Source: Microbulbifer halophilus
GTDB lineage: Bacteria > Pseudomonadota > Gammaproteobacteria > Pseudomonadales > Cellvibrionaceae
DNA length: 54,726 bases
NCBI RefSeq assembly: GCF_026183675.1
Contig: NZ_JAPIVK010000004.1
Location: 1 to 54,726 of the forward strand
Direction of reading: 5' to 3'
This document shows positions 8,918 through 17,899 of this stretch, one piece after another. How positions within the stretch are numbered: position 1 is the stretch's first letter; the number at the start of each line of letters is the position of its first letter. The notes below the pieces were generated by a model. It made no database searches and was not told the DNA's origin. It was given only the letters and a program-made list of their open reading frames with translations. The translations under genes were made by a program, and so were the position numbers.

Positions 8918-9874
8918 CTAACGTCCTCCCTTGCCTGCAAACGCGCCGAGAGAAAGGCCCTCGTGCCGGACAAATGCCATCCCGAAGGCGCTGGCGGATC
9001 CGTAACCGACCCGCAGGGCGATCTCCGTGTTGGTCAGTCTGCCCTGCTGCAGCAGGGTTTTGGCGATTGCCATGCGCCAGTCCATCACGTACTCCATCGG
9101 CGCGCGTCCGATTTCCCTGCGGAACTTCTCGAAGAACCCGGAGCGGGACATGCCCGCCTCCTTCGCCAGCCCGGAAACGGAAATCTCGCCACCGGCATCC
9201 GCGTGGATGCGCTGCAAGGCGGCGGCCAGCTTCGGATCGGTCAGCCCGCGCAGCAGCCCCGGCGGCATCTTCACGGCGGGCCCCGAGCGCAGCGCCTCGA
9301 TCAGCAGCACCTCCAGCAGCCGCTCGAGGATCAGCTCACGCCCCGGACGGTCGGCGCGGGTCTCCTCGTGGATCGCCGGCACCAGGGCCATCAGGCGATC
9401 GTGCCCGGAGACATGGATCATCTCGGGCAGCAGTGACACCAGCAAGTCTCTGGCGGGCGTCTCGAAGCGGCAATGCCCGACCAGGGCGCGCATCTGCACA
9501 GGGGCGTCCGCCGGGCCGAGGCGAACCCGCCCGGGTCCGATATCGAGCGGCTGGCCCGGCCCCCCGGGTTCCGGCGGCACCTCGCTGGTCATGCTGAAGT
9601 CATGCAGGTCGGGGATCAGGACGAAGTCTCCGGCCGTCAGCGTGACCGGCTTGCGACCGCTCACCTCGACCCGGCAGCCCCCCTCGACCAGCGCGCAATA
9701 GAAGGGGCTGGCCATGTCATGCCGCTCGACCTGCCACCGGCCTCCCGCCTCGACCAGCTTCGAGATGGACACCGCCGGTTTGAGCAGGGTGACGACGCTG
9801 GACAGGGGGTCTTCGATACCATCGGGCATATTCTGGACTATTGATGATTTATTGTGGACTTTCATACATAGCAT
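8918..9874 (-). CDS. AraC-family regulator with N-terminal cupin
   Basis: Transcription factor of about 318 residues. Residues 40-200 form a cupin-type effector domain (AraC_N/cupin_6 type, with the pattern SPFYCALVEGGCRVEVSG). The C-terminal 100 residues hold two helix-turn-helix units (VSGLAKEAGMSRSGF and TNTEIALRVGYGSASAFG). The start may be ATG 9874 or ATG 9865; neither has a good ribosome-binding site. It is divergent from the SDR gene with only 52 bases between, the usual arrangement for a regulator and its target. The effector is unknown. Confidence 0.85.
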   Translation of the reverse strand: MLCMKVHNKSSIVQNMPDGIEDPLSSVVTLLKPAVSISKLVEAGGRWQVERHDMASPFYCALVEGGCRVEVSGRKPVTLTAGDFVLIPDLHDFSMTSEVPPEPGGPGQPLDIGPGRVRLGPADAPVQMRALVGHCRFETPARDLLVSLLPEMIHVSGHDRLMALVPAIHEETRADRPGRELILERLLEVLLIEALRSGPAVKMPPGLLRGLTDPKLAAALQRIHADAGGEISVSGLAKEAGMSRSGFFEKFRREIGRAPMEYVMDWRMAIAKTLLQQGRLTNTEIALRVGYGSASAFGMAFVRHEGLSLGAFAGKGGR

Positions 9875-9926
9875 GAACGGATGTCGCTGTCTAAACTCGC
9901 CTGCTCATCAACAAAGGAGACCCGCT

Positions 9927-10685
9927 ATGCCCCGTATACTTGTCACCGGTACCTCTTCGGGCTTCGGACAGGCCATCGTCGCGCACTTCCTCGACCGGGG
10001 ATGGGAGGTCGTCGCCACGATGCGCAATCCTTCCCCCGAGGGCCTGCCCGTATCGGACAAGCTGCGCCTGCTGCCCCTCGACGTCACCGACACGGACAGC
10101 ATCGCCGCTGCCATTGCCGAAGCGGGCCCGCTCGACGCCCTGGTGAATAACGCCGGCGTCGGCATGCTCAACGTGCTGGAAGGTGCCGAGATGGCCCGCG
10201 CCCGCGAACTCTTCGAGACCAACGTGCTGGGGACCCTGGCCATGACCCGGGCCGTGATGCCGGGAATGCGCAACCGCAGACGCGGCGTGATCGTCAACAT
10301 CAGCTCCAGCGTGACCCTGCGCCCGCTGCCCGCCCTGTCGGTCTACAGCGCCAGCAAGGCGGCGGTCAATGCTTTCACCGAGAGCTTCGCGCTGGAGGCC
10401 GCGGAATTCGGCGTGCGTACCCGGCTCGTGCTGCCCGGCAGCGCACCGGAGACGTCCTTCGGACGCAATGCCGTGGCTCGAATGGGCGTGGAAGTGCCTG
10501 AAGCCTATGGCCACTTCGTGCAGGCCTATTTCCAGAGCCTCCAGTCCGCCACCGAGAAGACCCAGGCCCGCGATGTCGCGCTGGCCGTCTGGCGCGCCGT
10601 CACCGATGAGAGCGCCCCGATGAAGCTGCCCGCCGGTGCCGACGCCGAAACCTGGTTCCGCGAAGCAGGCCTCTCCGCCGCCTGA
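9927..10685 (+). CDS. Short-chain dehydrogenase/reductase
   Basis: Classical SDR of 252 residues, an NAD(P)-dependent oxidoreductase of unknown substrate. It shows the Rossmann motif TGTSSGFG (residues 7-14), NNAG (74-77), a Ser near 127 in NISSS, and the catalytic YSASK (Tyr140, Lys144). Arg18-region features do not settle NADH against NADPH. AAAGGAGA six bases before ATG 9927 fixes the start, although the frame is open far upstream. The divergent AraC gene probably controls it together with the hydrolase that follows. Confidence 0.9.
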   Translation: MPRILVTGTSSGFGQAIVAHFLDRGWEVVATMRNPSPEGLPVSDKLRLLPLDVTDTDSIAAAIAEAGPLDALVNNAGVGMLNVLEGAEMARARELFETNVLGTLAMTRAVMPGMRNRRRGVIVNISSSVTLRPLPALSVYSASKAAVNAFTESFALEAAEFGVRTRLVLPGSAPETSFGRNAVARMGVEVPEAYGHFVQAYFQSLQSATEKTQARDVALAVWRAVTDESAPMKLPAGADAETWFREAGLSAA

Positions 10686-10751
10686 CCCCGCCGCCTGACC
10701 CAAGGGGCGCGGCGGAGCGACCGCGCCTGCATCTTACAAAGAGGCTGATAG

Positions 10752-11696
10752 ATGAACCGACTGATCAAGCTGTCCCGCGTCCTGCCGACGCCGGACCCCG
10801 CCCCGACCGTGGCCTACACGCCCATCCGCCTGAACATGCCGGGCCGCCAACCGCTGGAGCTGCGCCTGACCGCGCCGGCCAGCGGGGACGCCCTGCCGAT
10901 CGTGATCCTGTCGCACGGCTTTGGCCCGTCGAACTACATTCCCTCGAAGGACGGCTATGCCCCGCTCGCCCAGTTCTGGGCCGAACGGGGCATCGCCGTC
11001 ATTCAACCGACGCACGCCAGTTCACGGGTCGGCGGGCTGGACCCCGACCGACCCGAAGGCCCCTTCTACTGGCGCGAGCGCGTGGTCGAGATGCGTGCCA
11101 TCCTCGACCAGCTGGCCGAGATCGAGCGGCAGGCGCCCGCCATCGCAGGGCGGCTGGACCACGACCGGATCGCCGTGGCGGGCCACTCCTTCGGCGGCCA
11201 CACCTGCAGTCTGCTGCTTGGCGGGCGTTTGCAGGGGGAGGATTTCTCCGATCCGCGCATCCGTGCTGGCATCCTGCTGGCGGCCCCGGGACGTGGCGGC
11301 GCCGACCTGACGCCCGACCATGCTCGGCGCTTCCCCTTCTTCGACGTGGATTTCAGCGGCATCGAATTGCCGACCCTGGTGGTCTGCGGCGCCGAGGATA
11401 ACCCGCATTTTACGCCGCGCGGCCCCGAGTGGCACGCGGATGCCTTCCACGACGCGCCCGGGGCCGATGCCCTGCTGACCATCAGTGGCGTGGGCCATGG
11501 GCTGGGCGGCATCGCGGGGCTGGACGCGAAGGAGACCGAGGCAGAGGACCCCGAGGCACTGGAGGCGACCCGGCGTTTGATACTGGCCTGGCTGAGGCGC
11601 ACATTCTCCATTGAGCAGGACGCCTGGACACAGAGCCAGGCCGCGCTCCGGGACAGCGCGGCCGCCATCGCGAAAATCTCCGTGAGAGAGCGCTGA
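10752..11696 (+). CDS. Alpha/beta hydrolase (dienelactone/PAF-acetylhydrolase-like)
   Basis: Cytoplasmic hydrolase of 314 residues. LSHGFGPS marks the oxyanion strand, Ser146 sits in GHSFGGH, and His249 lies in GVGHGLGG; the acid is probably Asp or Glu in VCGAEDNPH. It has no signal peptide. An AGAGG site precedes ATG 10752 by eight bases, and the gap to the SDR is 66 bases, so the two probably form an operon. The substrate is unknown; lipase, chlorophyllase-like or antibiotic-ester activity are all possible. Confidence 0.8.
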   Translation: MNRLIKLSRVLPTPDPAPTVAYTPIRLNMPGRQPLELRLTAPASGDALPIVILSHGFGPSNYIPSKDGYAPLAQFWAERGIAVIQPTHASSRVGGLDPDRPEGPFYWRERVVEMRAILDQLAEIERQAPAIAGRLDHDRIAVAGHSFGGHTCSLLLGGRLQGEDFSDPRIRAGILLAAPGRGGADLTPDHARRFPFFDVDFSGIELPTLVVCGAEDNPHFTPRGPEWHADAFHDAPGADALLTISGVGHGLGGIAGLDAKETEAEDPEALEATRRLILAWLRRTFSIEQDAWTQSQAALRDSAAAIAKISVRER

Positions 11697-11700
11697 TTCG

Positions 11701-11720
11701 AAGGCCTGCAGCAGGCCTTT
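11701..11720. terminator. Tight hairpin after the hydrolase gene
   Basis: AAGGCCTG-CAG-CAGGCCTT beginning seven bases after the stop codon (TGA 11692-11694). There is no long T tract, so it could be a weak terminator or a 3'-end stabiliser. Confidence 0.4.
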
Positions 11721-11850
11721 GTCGAGCAGGCTTCTGTAAGGGAAGGACTGGCGCAGTCGCCGACCGCGATCTTCTGGTATTCTCGGTCATCGACTGCGGC
11801 CAACGCGACGGTCGCTCGTACAAGAACGCTGACGAAAGGTTTGCGGATCC

Positions 11851-12621
11851 ATGCGAAGCCTGCACTGGGAAAGTACTTCCGCCGCCGTCTGGCGCGCCAG
11901 ACACCAACACCTGAAACCGGTCACGCGCCTTGATCCGGTTCGCCCGGACCAGTTGCTGGGTATCGAGCACCAGAAGCAGCAGTTGGTGGAGAATACGCAA
12001 AAATTCCTGCGCGGCGAGCCGGCCAACCACGCGCTGCTGTGGGGCGCGCGCGGCACGGGCAAGTCCAGCCTGATCAAGGCGCTGCTGAACGAGTTCGCCG
12101 ATGGTGGATTGCGTTGTGTGGAGGTGGATGTGGCGGATCTCGATGACCTGCCGGAAATCGTCGACCTGCTGGATACGGAATCCGCCAGGCCCTACCGCTT
12201 TATTCTCTTCTGCGACGATCTCTCCTTCGAGCAGCGGGACCTGCGCTACAAGCACCTGAAGACGATACTCGCCGGGTCGCTGGAACTGCCGCCGGACAAT
12301 ATCCTGCTTTACGCCACCTCGAATCGCCGCCACCTGCTGCCGGAAGATGCGCGGGATAACGACCAGACCCGCGTGGTGGGCAATGAGCTGCACCACGGTG
12401 ACAGCGTCGAGGAGACGCTGTCACTGGCCGACCGCTTCGGCCTCTGGCTCAGCTTCTACCCGGCAGACTGGAAAACCTACCTGGAAATCGTCGACAGCTA
12501 TTTCCCGGACTACAAAGGCGATCGCGAGGAACTGCACCGGGCGGCAAAACAGTTCGCCATGCTGCGCGCCAATCACAGCGGGCGCACGGCGGAGCAGTTC
12601 TATTTCAGTTATTCCTCCTAG
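11851..12621 (+). CDS. DUF815-type AAA ATPase
   Basis: ATP-binding protein of 256 residues. Walker A is GARGTGKS (65-72) and Walker B lies in ILFCDDLSF. The stretch LLYATSNRRHLLPE is a sensor-1-like segment typical of DUF815 proteins. The family is widespread, cytoplasmic and of unknown role. This copy is some 25-30 residues shorter at the N-terminus than many homologues. It stands alone and is followed closely by a repeat. Confidence 0.85.
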   Translation: MRSLHWESTSAAVWRARHQHLKPVTRLDPVRPDQLLGIEHQKQQLVENTQKFLRGEPANHALLWGARGTGKSSLIKALLNEFADGGLRCVEVDVADLDDLPEIVDLLDTESARPYRFILFCDDLSFEQRDLRYKHLKTILAGSLELPPDNILLYATSNRRHLLPEDARDNDQTRVVGNELHHGDSVEETLSLADRFGLWLSFYPADWKTYLEIVDSYFPDYKGDREELHRAAKQFAMLRANHSGRTAEQFYFSYSS

Positions 12622-12623
12622 TG

Positions 12624-12674
12624 TGCCCGGGTAGCCCGGGTGGAGCGCAGCGGAATCCGGTGGGTTGCCGGGCC
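12624..12674. repeat. GTAGCCCGGGTGGAGCGCAG-type intergenic repeat
   Basis: TGCCCGGGTAGCCCGGGTGG at the left can pair with TTGCCGGGCC at the right end. The central phrase GGAGCGCAGCGGAATCCGG is a dispersed intergenic phrase I recall from other gammaproteobacterial genomes. It fills the gap between the convergent DUF815 and AraC genes. Confidence 0.55.
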
Positions 12675-12685
12675 AGATAGCTTTC

Positions 12686-13141
12686 CTACACGGGAAGAGC
12701 ATCCCCGGCAGAAAGACAGATTTCTCTGGCCTCCCGCGGCGTCACACCGAACTGCCTTTTAAACGCCGTGGCAAAGTTGGCCGGATTCCTGTAGCCGGCC
12801 ATCTCGCCGGCCCGCTGTACCGTGACGCCATCCCCCTGCAGTGCCGCCAGTGCCCGCTCCAGCCGCACCCGGCGCAGATAGCCGAAGACGCTCACTCCCT
12901 CCGTGCGGCGGAAGAGTCGCTGCAAGCCGCTGGCGCTGATACCGGCCTCCCGCGCAATGATGTCAACACTGAGTGGTGCGCCCGCCTGTGCCTCGATGAA
13001 GGTCCTGGCGCGCTGCAGGCGAGTGCGGTCGAGTCGGTCGAAGAGGGAATCCCCATCACCGCAGCCGGGATCGTGCTTCCGGGGCACCCACTCTGGCGGA
13101 GGATTGGTCGGCACAGTGTTGTCTGTTTTCTGATCGTCCAT
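12686..13141 (-). CDS. Short AraC-family DNA-binding protein
   Basis: Protein of 151 residues whose C-terminal 100 residues are an AraC double helix-turn-helix (SVDIIAREAGISASGL and QRAGEMAGYRNPANF). The N-terminal 50 residues are low-complexity and charged, with no room for the ligand-binding domain of PchR-type regulators (about 300 residues). It is divergent from the siderophore receptor gene with 226 bases between, so it probably controls that operon. I see no upstream remnant of a lost domain in the same frame. It may be a shortened PchR-like regulator or a constitutive activator. Confidence 0.8.
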   Translation of the reverse strand: MDDQKTDNTVPTNPPPEWVPRKHDPGCGDGDSLFDRLDRTRLQRARTFIEAQAGAPLSVDIIAREAGISASGLQRLFRRTEGVSVFGYLRRVRLERALAALQGDGVTVQRAGEMAGYRNPANFATAFKRQFGVTPREAREICLSAGDALPV

Positions 13142-13273
13142 GGCGGCAGGCGTGACAGCAGGGGTATCAATCGGCGAATTCTGCTGCCGGGTAAAGAAAT
13201 TTGATCGTTGCGCAAAGGTTTGGCGATTGCCAATCGATGGAGATCTTCTTATAGTTCCGATCTTAATTCAAAT

Positions 13274-13292
13274 ACAAATGATAACTACTAGC
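13274..13292. promoter_or_regulatory. Candidate Fur box upstream of the TonB receptor
   Basis: ACAAATGATAACTACTAGC matches the 19-bp consensus GATAATGATAATCATTATC at 12 positions, including the block AATGATAA. It lies 76 bases before the receptor start in an AT-rich stretch. This is a visual match only. Confidence 0.5.
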
Positions 13293-13367
13293 AAATGCAT
13301 TTTTGCGCTGCGAACGTGCTGGTAGTTTGCTGTTTCCCGGCTTCCACGATCATCATCCGGAGTTTCC

Positions 13368-15608
13368 ATGACATTGCGCCCTTCCGCGAATGCGAGTTTT
13401 TTTGCGGCCGCCTCTTTGTTGTTGCTCACCGCCTCCCAGGCCAACGCCCGGCAGACAGACAGCGACAACCTGGAGCAGGTAGTGGTCACCGCCACCGGCC
13501 TGTCTACTGCCTCGTCGTCCACCAAGACAGGGCTGCCGATCATGGAATCGCCGCAGACCATTTCGGTAATAAACCGCGAGGAGATCGATCTGCGCGCGGC
13601 GTCGACCATTGCCGATGCGCTGTCCTACTCCGCCGGCGTACAGCCGGAGCCCTCGGGGATCGACAGCCGCACCGACGAGATTGCCGTGCGCGGATTCGGC
13701 GCCGGCGGCTTCTCTTCCAATAACAACTTCGTCGATGGCCTGCGACTGCCCGCCGGCGGCCAGTGGACCCGCTTCGGTTTCGACACCTTCGGGCTGCGGC
13801 AGGTCGAGGTACTGAAAGGGCCGTCCAGTGTGCTCTACGGCCAGGTGGCCCCGGGCGGCATGGTCAATATGGTCACCAAACGCGCCGGCGCCGATACGCA
13901 GAACGCATTGCAGGTACAGGGCCAGGGCTATACCGACCTGGGCAATGTGTCCGGCCGCATCGCCGCCGATTTCGGCAGTGCGCTGAACGCCGATGGCACT
14001 TTGCAGGGGCGTATTGTCAGCGTGGCCGAGGACGGCGGCACCCAGGTGGATGAGGTGGACAACAGCCGCTACTACCTTTCGCCCAGTGTGACCTGGCGCC
14101 CCAGTGAAAACACCAGCTGGACCTTCCTGGCCCAGTACCAGCGCGACGAGGGCGGCGCCACTTTCCAGTTTTTGCCCGCTGCCGGCAGCCTGGAATCCTC
14201 CAACGGCGATCGTATCGACAACGACGCCAATATCGGCGAGCCGCAGTGGAATACCTTCGATCGCGACCAGTTGCTGGTGGGCTCCTTCTTCGAGCACGAG
14301 ATCAATCCCAATCTGACGCTGCGCAACAACGCGCGCTTCACCCATATCGACACCCTGTATCGCGTTACCGTGCTGTCCGGCGACACCGTCGCCGACTGCG
14401 CCGCTTCGCCTTTTGGTCCGGAGTGTATCGATGGCCAGACCATCGGCCGCCGCGCGGTGCAGGGCGATGGCGAGAGCGACGGCTATGCCATCGATACCCA
14501 ACTGGAGGCCCGCTTCGATACCGGTGCCCTGAGCCACACATTGCTCGGCGGCCTCGACTACTTCCACACCGATTGGGAGCACTACCGCGATGTGGTGATG
14601 CTGCCGGACCTGCCCCGCGGCCAGGTGGACCCGCTGTGGAATATCTTCGACCCGAAACCGCGCGGCGCCGCAGACTACGCCGACAACCTGGCGCCACAGA
14701 TCTACGGTGCCGCCGAAAGCGAGCAGACGGGCCTGTATCTGCAGGACCAGATCAGTGCCGGCCAGCTGCGTGTCTCCGTGGGCGGCCGCTACGACGCTGC
14801 CGAGGACCGGAGCACCGACCTGCAGAGCGGCACGGGGTTCTCCACCGAAGCGGATGAAATGACCTGGCAGGCCGGTGCCGTCTACCTGTACGACAACGGG
14901 CTGGCTCCCTATGCGAGCTATTCGCAATCCTTTCTGCCGCAGCTGGTGGATCCGTCGCAGACCCTGGGCGGTGTCCTGTTTGACCCGACCACCGGCGAGC
15001 AGGTCGAGGCGGGCCTCCGCTATCAGAGCGGGCGCAATGTCTACCTGAGTGTGGGTGCCTTCGATATTACCCAGGAAAATGTCTCTATCGCCGATCCCGA
15101 CGGCGCCCTCTGTGGTCGCCGTGTCTGTCGGGTACAGACCGGCGAGGCCCGGGTGCAGGGTATGGAATTCGAGGGCAGGGCGTCCCTGGCGAACGGCACC
15201 ACCCTGATCGCTTCCGCCTCGCGCCTGGATGGCGAGGTGACCCGTTCTGCCGATGCGATTGTCGGCAATGCGCTACCGCAGGTGCCGGAAGTGCTGGCGT
15301 CGCTGTTTGTCGATCACCGCATCGAGCAGGGGGGCCTGGCCGGGCTGGGTTTTGGCGCCGGTGTGCGCTACACCGGCGAGAGCTACGGCGATACCAACAA
15401 CACCCTGGAGATTGGCGACTACACCCTGTACGACCTGCTGATGCGTTACGAGCTGGGCGTTTCCCGCCCGGGGCTCGACGGCGTATCCCTGTCCCTGAAC
15501 GCGCGCAACCTCTCCAACGAACGCTATGTGGTGACCTGCTCTACCACCCAGTCCTGCTTCTACGGCCAGGGGCGTGTGGTGACGGCGCGGCTGCAATACC
15601 AGTGGTGA
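13368..15608 (+). CDS. TonB-dependent siderophore receptor
   Basis: Outer-membrane receptor of 746 residues in the FhuA/FpvA-like siderophore group. A signal peptide ends near QANA. A TonB-box-like EQVVVTA follows at about residues 38-44. The plug domain (about 55-170) contains SPQTISVINREEI, DALSYSAGV and VEVLKGPSSVLYGQ...PGG. The remainder is a 22-strand barrel ending in an aromatic residue (LQYQW). It imports a ferric siderophore using TonB energy. Two small membrane proteins and a PepSY protein follow in an operon. A Fur-like site and an AraC gene lie upstream. Confidence 0.92.
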   Translation: MTLRPSANASFFAAASLLLLTASQANARQTDSDNLEQVVVTATGLSTASSSTKTGLPIMESPQTISVINREEIDLRAASTIADALSYSAGVQPEPSGIDSRTDEIAVRGFGAGGFSSNNNFVDGLRLPAGGQWTRFGFDTFGLRQVEVLKGPSSVLYGQVAPGGMVNMVTKRAGADTQNALQVQGQGYTDLGNVSGRIAADFGSALNADGTLQGRIVSVAEDGGTQVDEVDNSRYYLSPSVTWRPSENTSWTFLAQYQRDEGGATFQFLPAAGSLESSNGDRIDNDANIGEPQWNTFDRDQLLVGSFFEHEINPNLTLRNNARFTHIDTLYRVTVLSGDTVADCAASPFGPECIDGQTIGRRAVQGDGESDGYAIDTQLEARFDTGALSHTLLGGLDYFHTDWEHYRDVVMLPDLPRGQVDPLWNIFDPKPRGAADYADNLAPQIYGAAESEQTGLYLQDQISAGQLRVSVGGRYDAAEDRSTDLQSGTGFSTEADEMTWQAGAVYLYDNGLAPYASYSQSFLPQLVDPSQTLGGVLFDPTTGEQVEAGLRYQSGRNVYLSVGAFDITQENVSIADPDGALCGRRVCRVQTGEARVQGMEFEGRASLANGTTLIASASRLDGEVTRSADAIVGNALPQVPEVLASLFVDHRIEQGGLAGLGFGAGVRYTGESYGDTNNTLEIGDYTLYDLLMRYELGVSRPGLDGVSLSLNARNLSNERYVVTCSTTQSCFYGQGRVVTARLQYQW

Positions 15609-15624
15609 GGTGGAGATAATCTCG

Positions 15625-15936
15625 GTGACTGCTTTTCTGCTTTTTTCCGCCGGTTTTCTGATAGCGCTCGGCTCGCTGGCGTTGTATCTCGCCAGCCCCA
15701 ACCAGCGGCTGCTGTCGCGCCCGTTCCCGCGTCGCCCCCTGGCGATTGGCGGCAGTGTCGCGCTGGTCGCTGCACTGTCTCTGCAACTGCAGTACTCGGG
15801 TGCGGCGGCGGCCGTATTTATTGTAGTGACCGGTGCCATGCTCATCTGGACGCTGCTGCCGATGGCGATTGCCTACTGGCGGCACCGCCGCCAGGCAAAC
15901 AATAACCGGCGGATTGTGAAGGGGAGTGCGCGATGA
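15625..15936 (+). CDS. Small membrane protein of iron-uptake operons (DUF3325-like)
   Basis: About 103 residues with three hydrophobic segments (about 3-22, 36-54 and 60-85). GTG 15625 is preferred because GGAG (15612-15615) lies nine bases upstream; GTG 15610 is also in frame. Small proteins of this type (DUF3325) sit between a TonB receptor and a PepSY protein in many proteobacterial iron-uptake operons. The match to DUF3325 is by size, topology and position. The molecular role is unknown. Confidence 0.65.
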   Translation: MTAFLLFSAGFLIALGSLALYLASPNQRLLSRPFPRRPLAIGGSVALVAALSLQLQYSGAAAAVFIVVTGAMLIWTLLPMAIAYWRHRRQANNNRRIVKGSAR

Positions 15937-16229
15937 GTACGCGGAAACTGACCAGCCGCAACTGGTTCGGCAAGGCCAGTGCCGGCGCTATCCCGGGTTT
16001 TCTACTGTCGTTGGCCCTGTGCGGTGTCTTCGCCCGTTTCGGCCCCGGTGAAGTCGGCTTCTTTTCGCCCCAGGCGCAGTTCACCATGTGGCTGATGGCA
16101 CCGCTGTGGGCCTGCATCCTGAGTTTCTGTTTTCTCTTTCAAACCGGTGCCCGCGCCTGGCTGTGGTTGGGCGGGGCCAGTATTGTTTTATGGGGGCTGC
16201 TCTACGCCAGCGGCCCGCTGATGGCTTAG
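15933..16229 (+). CDS. Small membrane protein of iron-uptake operons (DUF3649-like)
   Basis: 98 residues with three hydrophobic segments (about 18-36, 50-70 and 76-94). The ATG overlaps the preceding gene's stop by four bases (ATGA), so translation is coupled. By size, topology and place in the operon it resembles DUF3649 iron-uptake proteins. No catalytic motif is visible. Confidence 0.65.
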   Translation: MSTRKLTSRNWFGKASAGAIPGFLLSLALCGVFARFGPGEVGFFSPQAQFTMWLMAPLWACILSFCFLFQTGARAWLWLGGASIVLWGLLYASGPLMA

Positions 16230-16238
16230 GCGGTAACC

Positions 16239-17867
16239 ATGAAAATTCGCAGCGATATTATCCGTATGTACCGCGATATCCACAGTTGGGTGGGGATCGT
16301 CTGCGGGCTGGCCCTGTTTATCGCCTTCTACGCCGGTGCCATCACCATGTTCGAGACGCCGTTGCAGCGCTGGGCGTCGCCGCCGCCGCAGTTCGAGCAG
16401 CCCACGCCACTGGAGAAAACGCCCGAACTGGTGGAAAAGGTATTGGCGAAATATCCGCAAGCCGAGAATCGCTACGAGATCACACTGCAGACCAGCCCGG
16501 AGAGACCGGCGCGTATGAGCTGGCATACCGGCCCGCGCGGTGGCGGCGCACACTATTTTGCCAACCTGGCCGCGGACGGCTCCCTGCAGGTGACCAGCGA
16601 AAGCCCCTCTGCCGTGGCGCAACTGGTGGACGACCTGCACCGGCAGGTGGGGTTGCCCTTCGAGCACGAGATTTCCGACCCGATTATGGGCACGGTATCA
16701 TTGTTGTATTTTATTGCGCTGGTTTCCGGAGTCATCGTACTTCTGCCGACCCTGGTGAAGGATCTGTTTATTCTCCGAATCGGCAAAAACCTGAAACGGC
16801 TGTGGCTGGATTTTCACAATGCGCTGGGGTTGTTCAGCCTGCCATTTCATATCGTCATGTCGCTGACCGCGGTGGTGTTTGCCTTTCACCACCAGTTCTA
16901 CGATGCGCAGAGCGCTGCGCTCGCCAGCGGCGAACGGCCACCTGCGGAGACGCATGCCGAGATGGGGCATACCGGTGACACGCTGTCGCCAGTGGCGATC
17001 GTTGACAGGCTCAAAGAGCAGTCACCCGAGTTCCGTCCCGCCTATCTGCAGTACCACTATGAGGAGGACCACGGGCTGGAGCTGCGGGTGGCCGGAGTGA
17101 ATCCTCGCCATGGAATGCGTGGATCCACGGTGGGTTTTGCCGGGGTGGACCCCTATAGCGGCGAGCTGACCATGACCGGCTATATGCCGGGCGAACAGAG
17201 CGGCTGGTTCGCCACCATCACCAGCTTTTTTGCCCTGCATTTCGGCAACTTCGGCGGCAGCCCGGTGCGCTGGGGTTACTTTTTCCTCGGCTTGGCCGGT
17301 GCCGTACTTTTTTACACTGGCAACCTGTTGTGGATCGAAAGCCATCGCAAGAAACGTCGGAAAGGGTATGAGCACCGGGAAGTGAAACAGACGGGCGCCT
17401 CGAGCGTGCTCGGCGCCCTGACAGTGGGAGTTTCCCTGGGTTGTGTGGCCGGTATCTCGCTGACCGTGGCGGCGGCCAAATTCCTGCCGCAATGGGTTGG
17501 CGACCCGGCCGGTTGGCATTTCGGTATCTACTATGCGGTTTTTCTGCTGGCCACCGCCTGGGCCTTTATCCGCGGCGCGGCGACGGGGGCAGTGGAGTTG
17601 CTGTATGCGTCTGCCGCCGCGACGCTGGCGATTCCCTCGGCGAGCCTCGTTTCCGCATTGGTGCCCGAACTGGGTTGGAACCACGGCGGTTCCACTTATC
17701 TGGTCGATCTGGCGGCGGTAGTCGGTGCCTTGGCGCTGGTCGTGTTGGCGCGGAAGACGGCGGAGCGGATCCGCAGTGCGCCGGCAGAAAGTATCTGGTT
17801 TGCCGGCCGGGTGGAGCAGGGCGCTTCGGAAAGTGTCGACCGGGCCGGGGCCTCCTCTCCGGCATGA
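16239..17867 (+). CDS. PepSY-associated membrane protein (PiuB-like)
   Basis: Inner-membrane protein of 542 residues. Helices lie near residues 20-40, 160-180, 205-225 and 340-360, followed by four more in the C-terminal 150 residues. Two periplasmic PepSY regions lie between them. Conserved features include DIHSWVG at the start, LWLDFHNALGLFSLPFHIV and LHFGNFGG, whose histidines resemble those of reductase-type PepSY_TM proteins. It is thought to reduce or process ferric siderophores at the inner membrane. It follows the DUF3649-like gene by nine bases. Confidence 0.85.
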   Translation: MKIRSDIIRMYRDIHSWVGIVCGLALFIAFYAGAITMFETPLQRWASPPPQFEQPTPLEKTPELVEKVLAKYPQAENRYEITLQTSPERPARMSWHTGPRGGGAHYFANLAADGSLQVTSESPSAVAQLVDDLHRQVGLPFEHEISDPIMGTVSLLYFIALVSGVIVLLPTLVKDLFILRIGKNLKRLWLDFHNALGLFSLPFHIVMSLTAVVFAFHHQFYDAQSAALASGERPPAETHAEMGHTGDTLSPVAIVDRLKEQSPEFRPAYLQYHYEEDHGLELRVAGVNPRHGMRGSTVGFAGVDPYSGELTMTGYMPGEQSGWFATITSFFALHFGNFGGSPVRWGYFFLGLAGAVLFYTGNLLWIESHRKKRRKGYEHREVKQTGASSVLGALTVGVSLGCVAGISLTVAAAKFLPQWVGDPAGWHFGIYYAVFLLATAWAFIRGAATGAVELLYASAAATLAIPSASLVSALVPELGWNHGGSTYLVDLAAVVGALALVVLARKTAERIRSAPAESIWFAGRVEQGASESVDRAGASSPA

Positions 17868-17899
17868 TTACGTTGAAGTGACAACGCCTTCTGAAGCAA

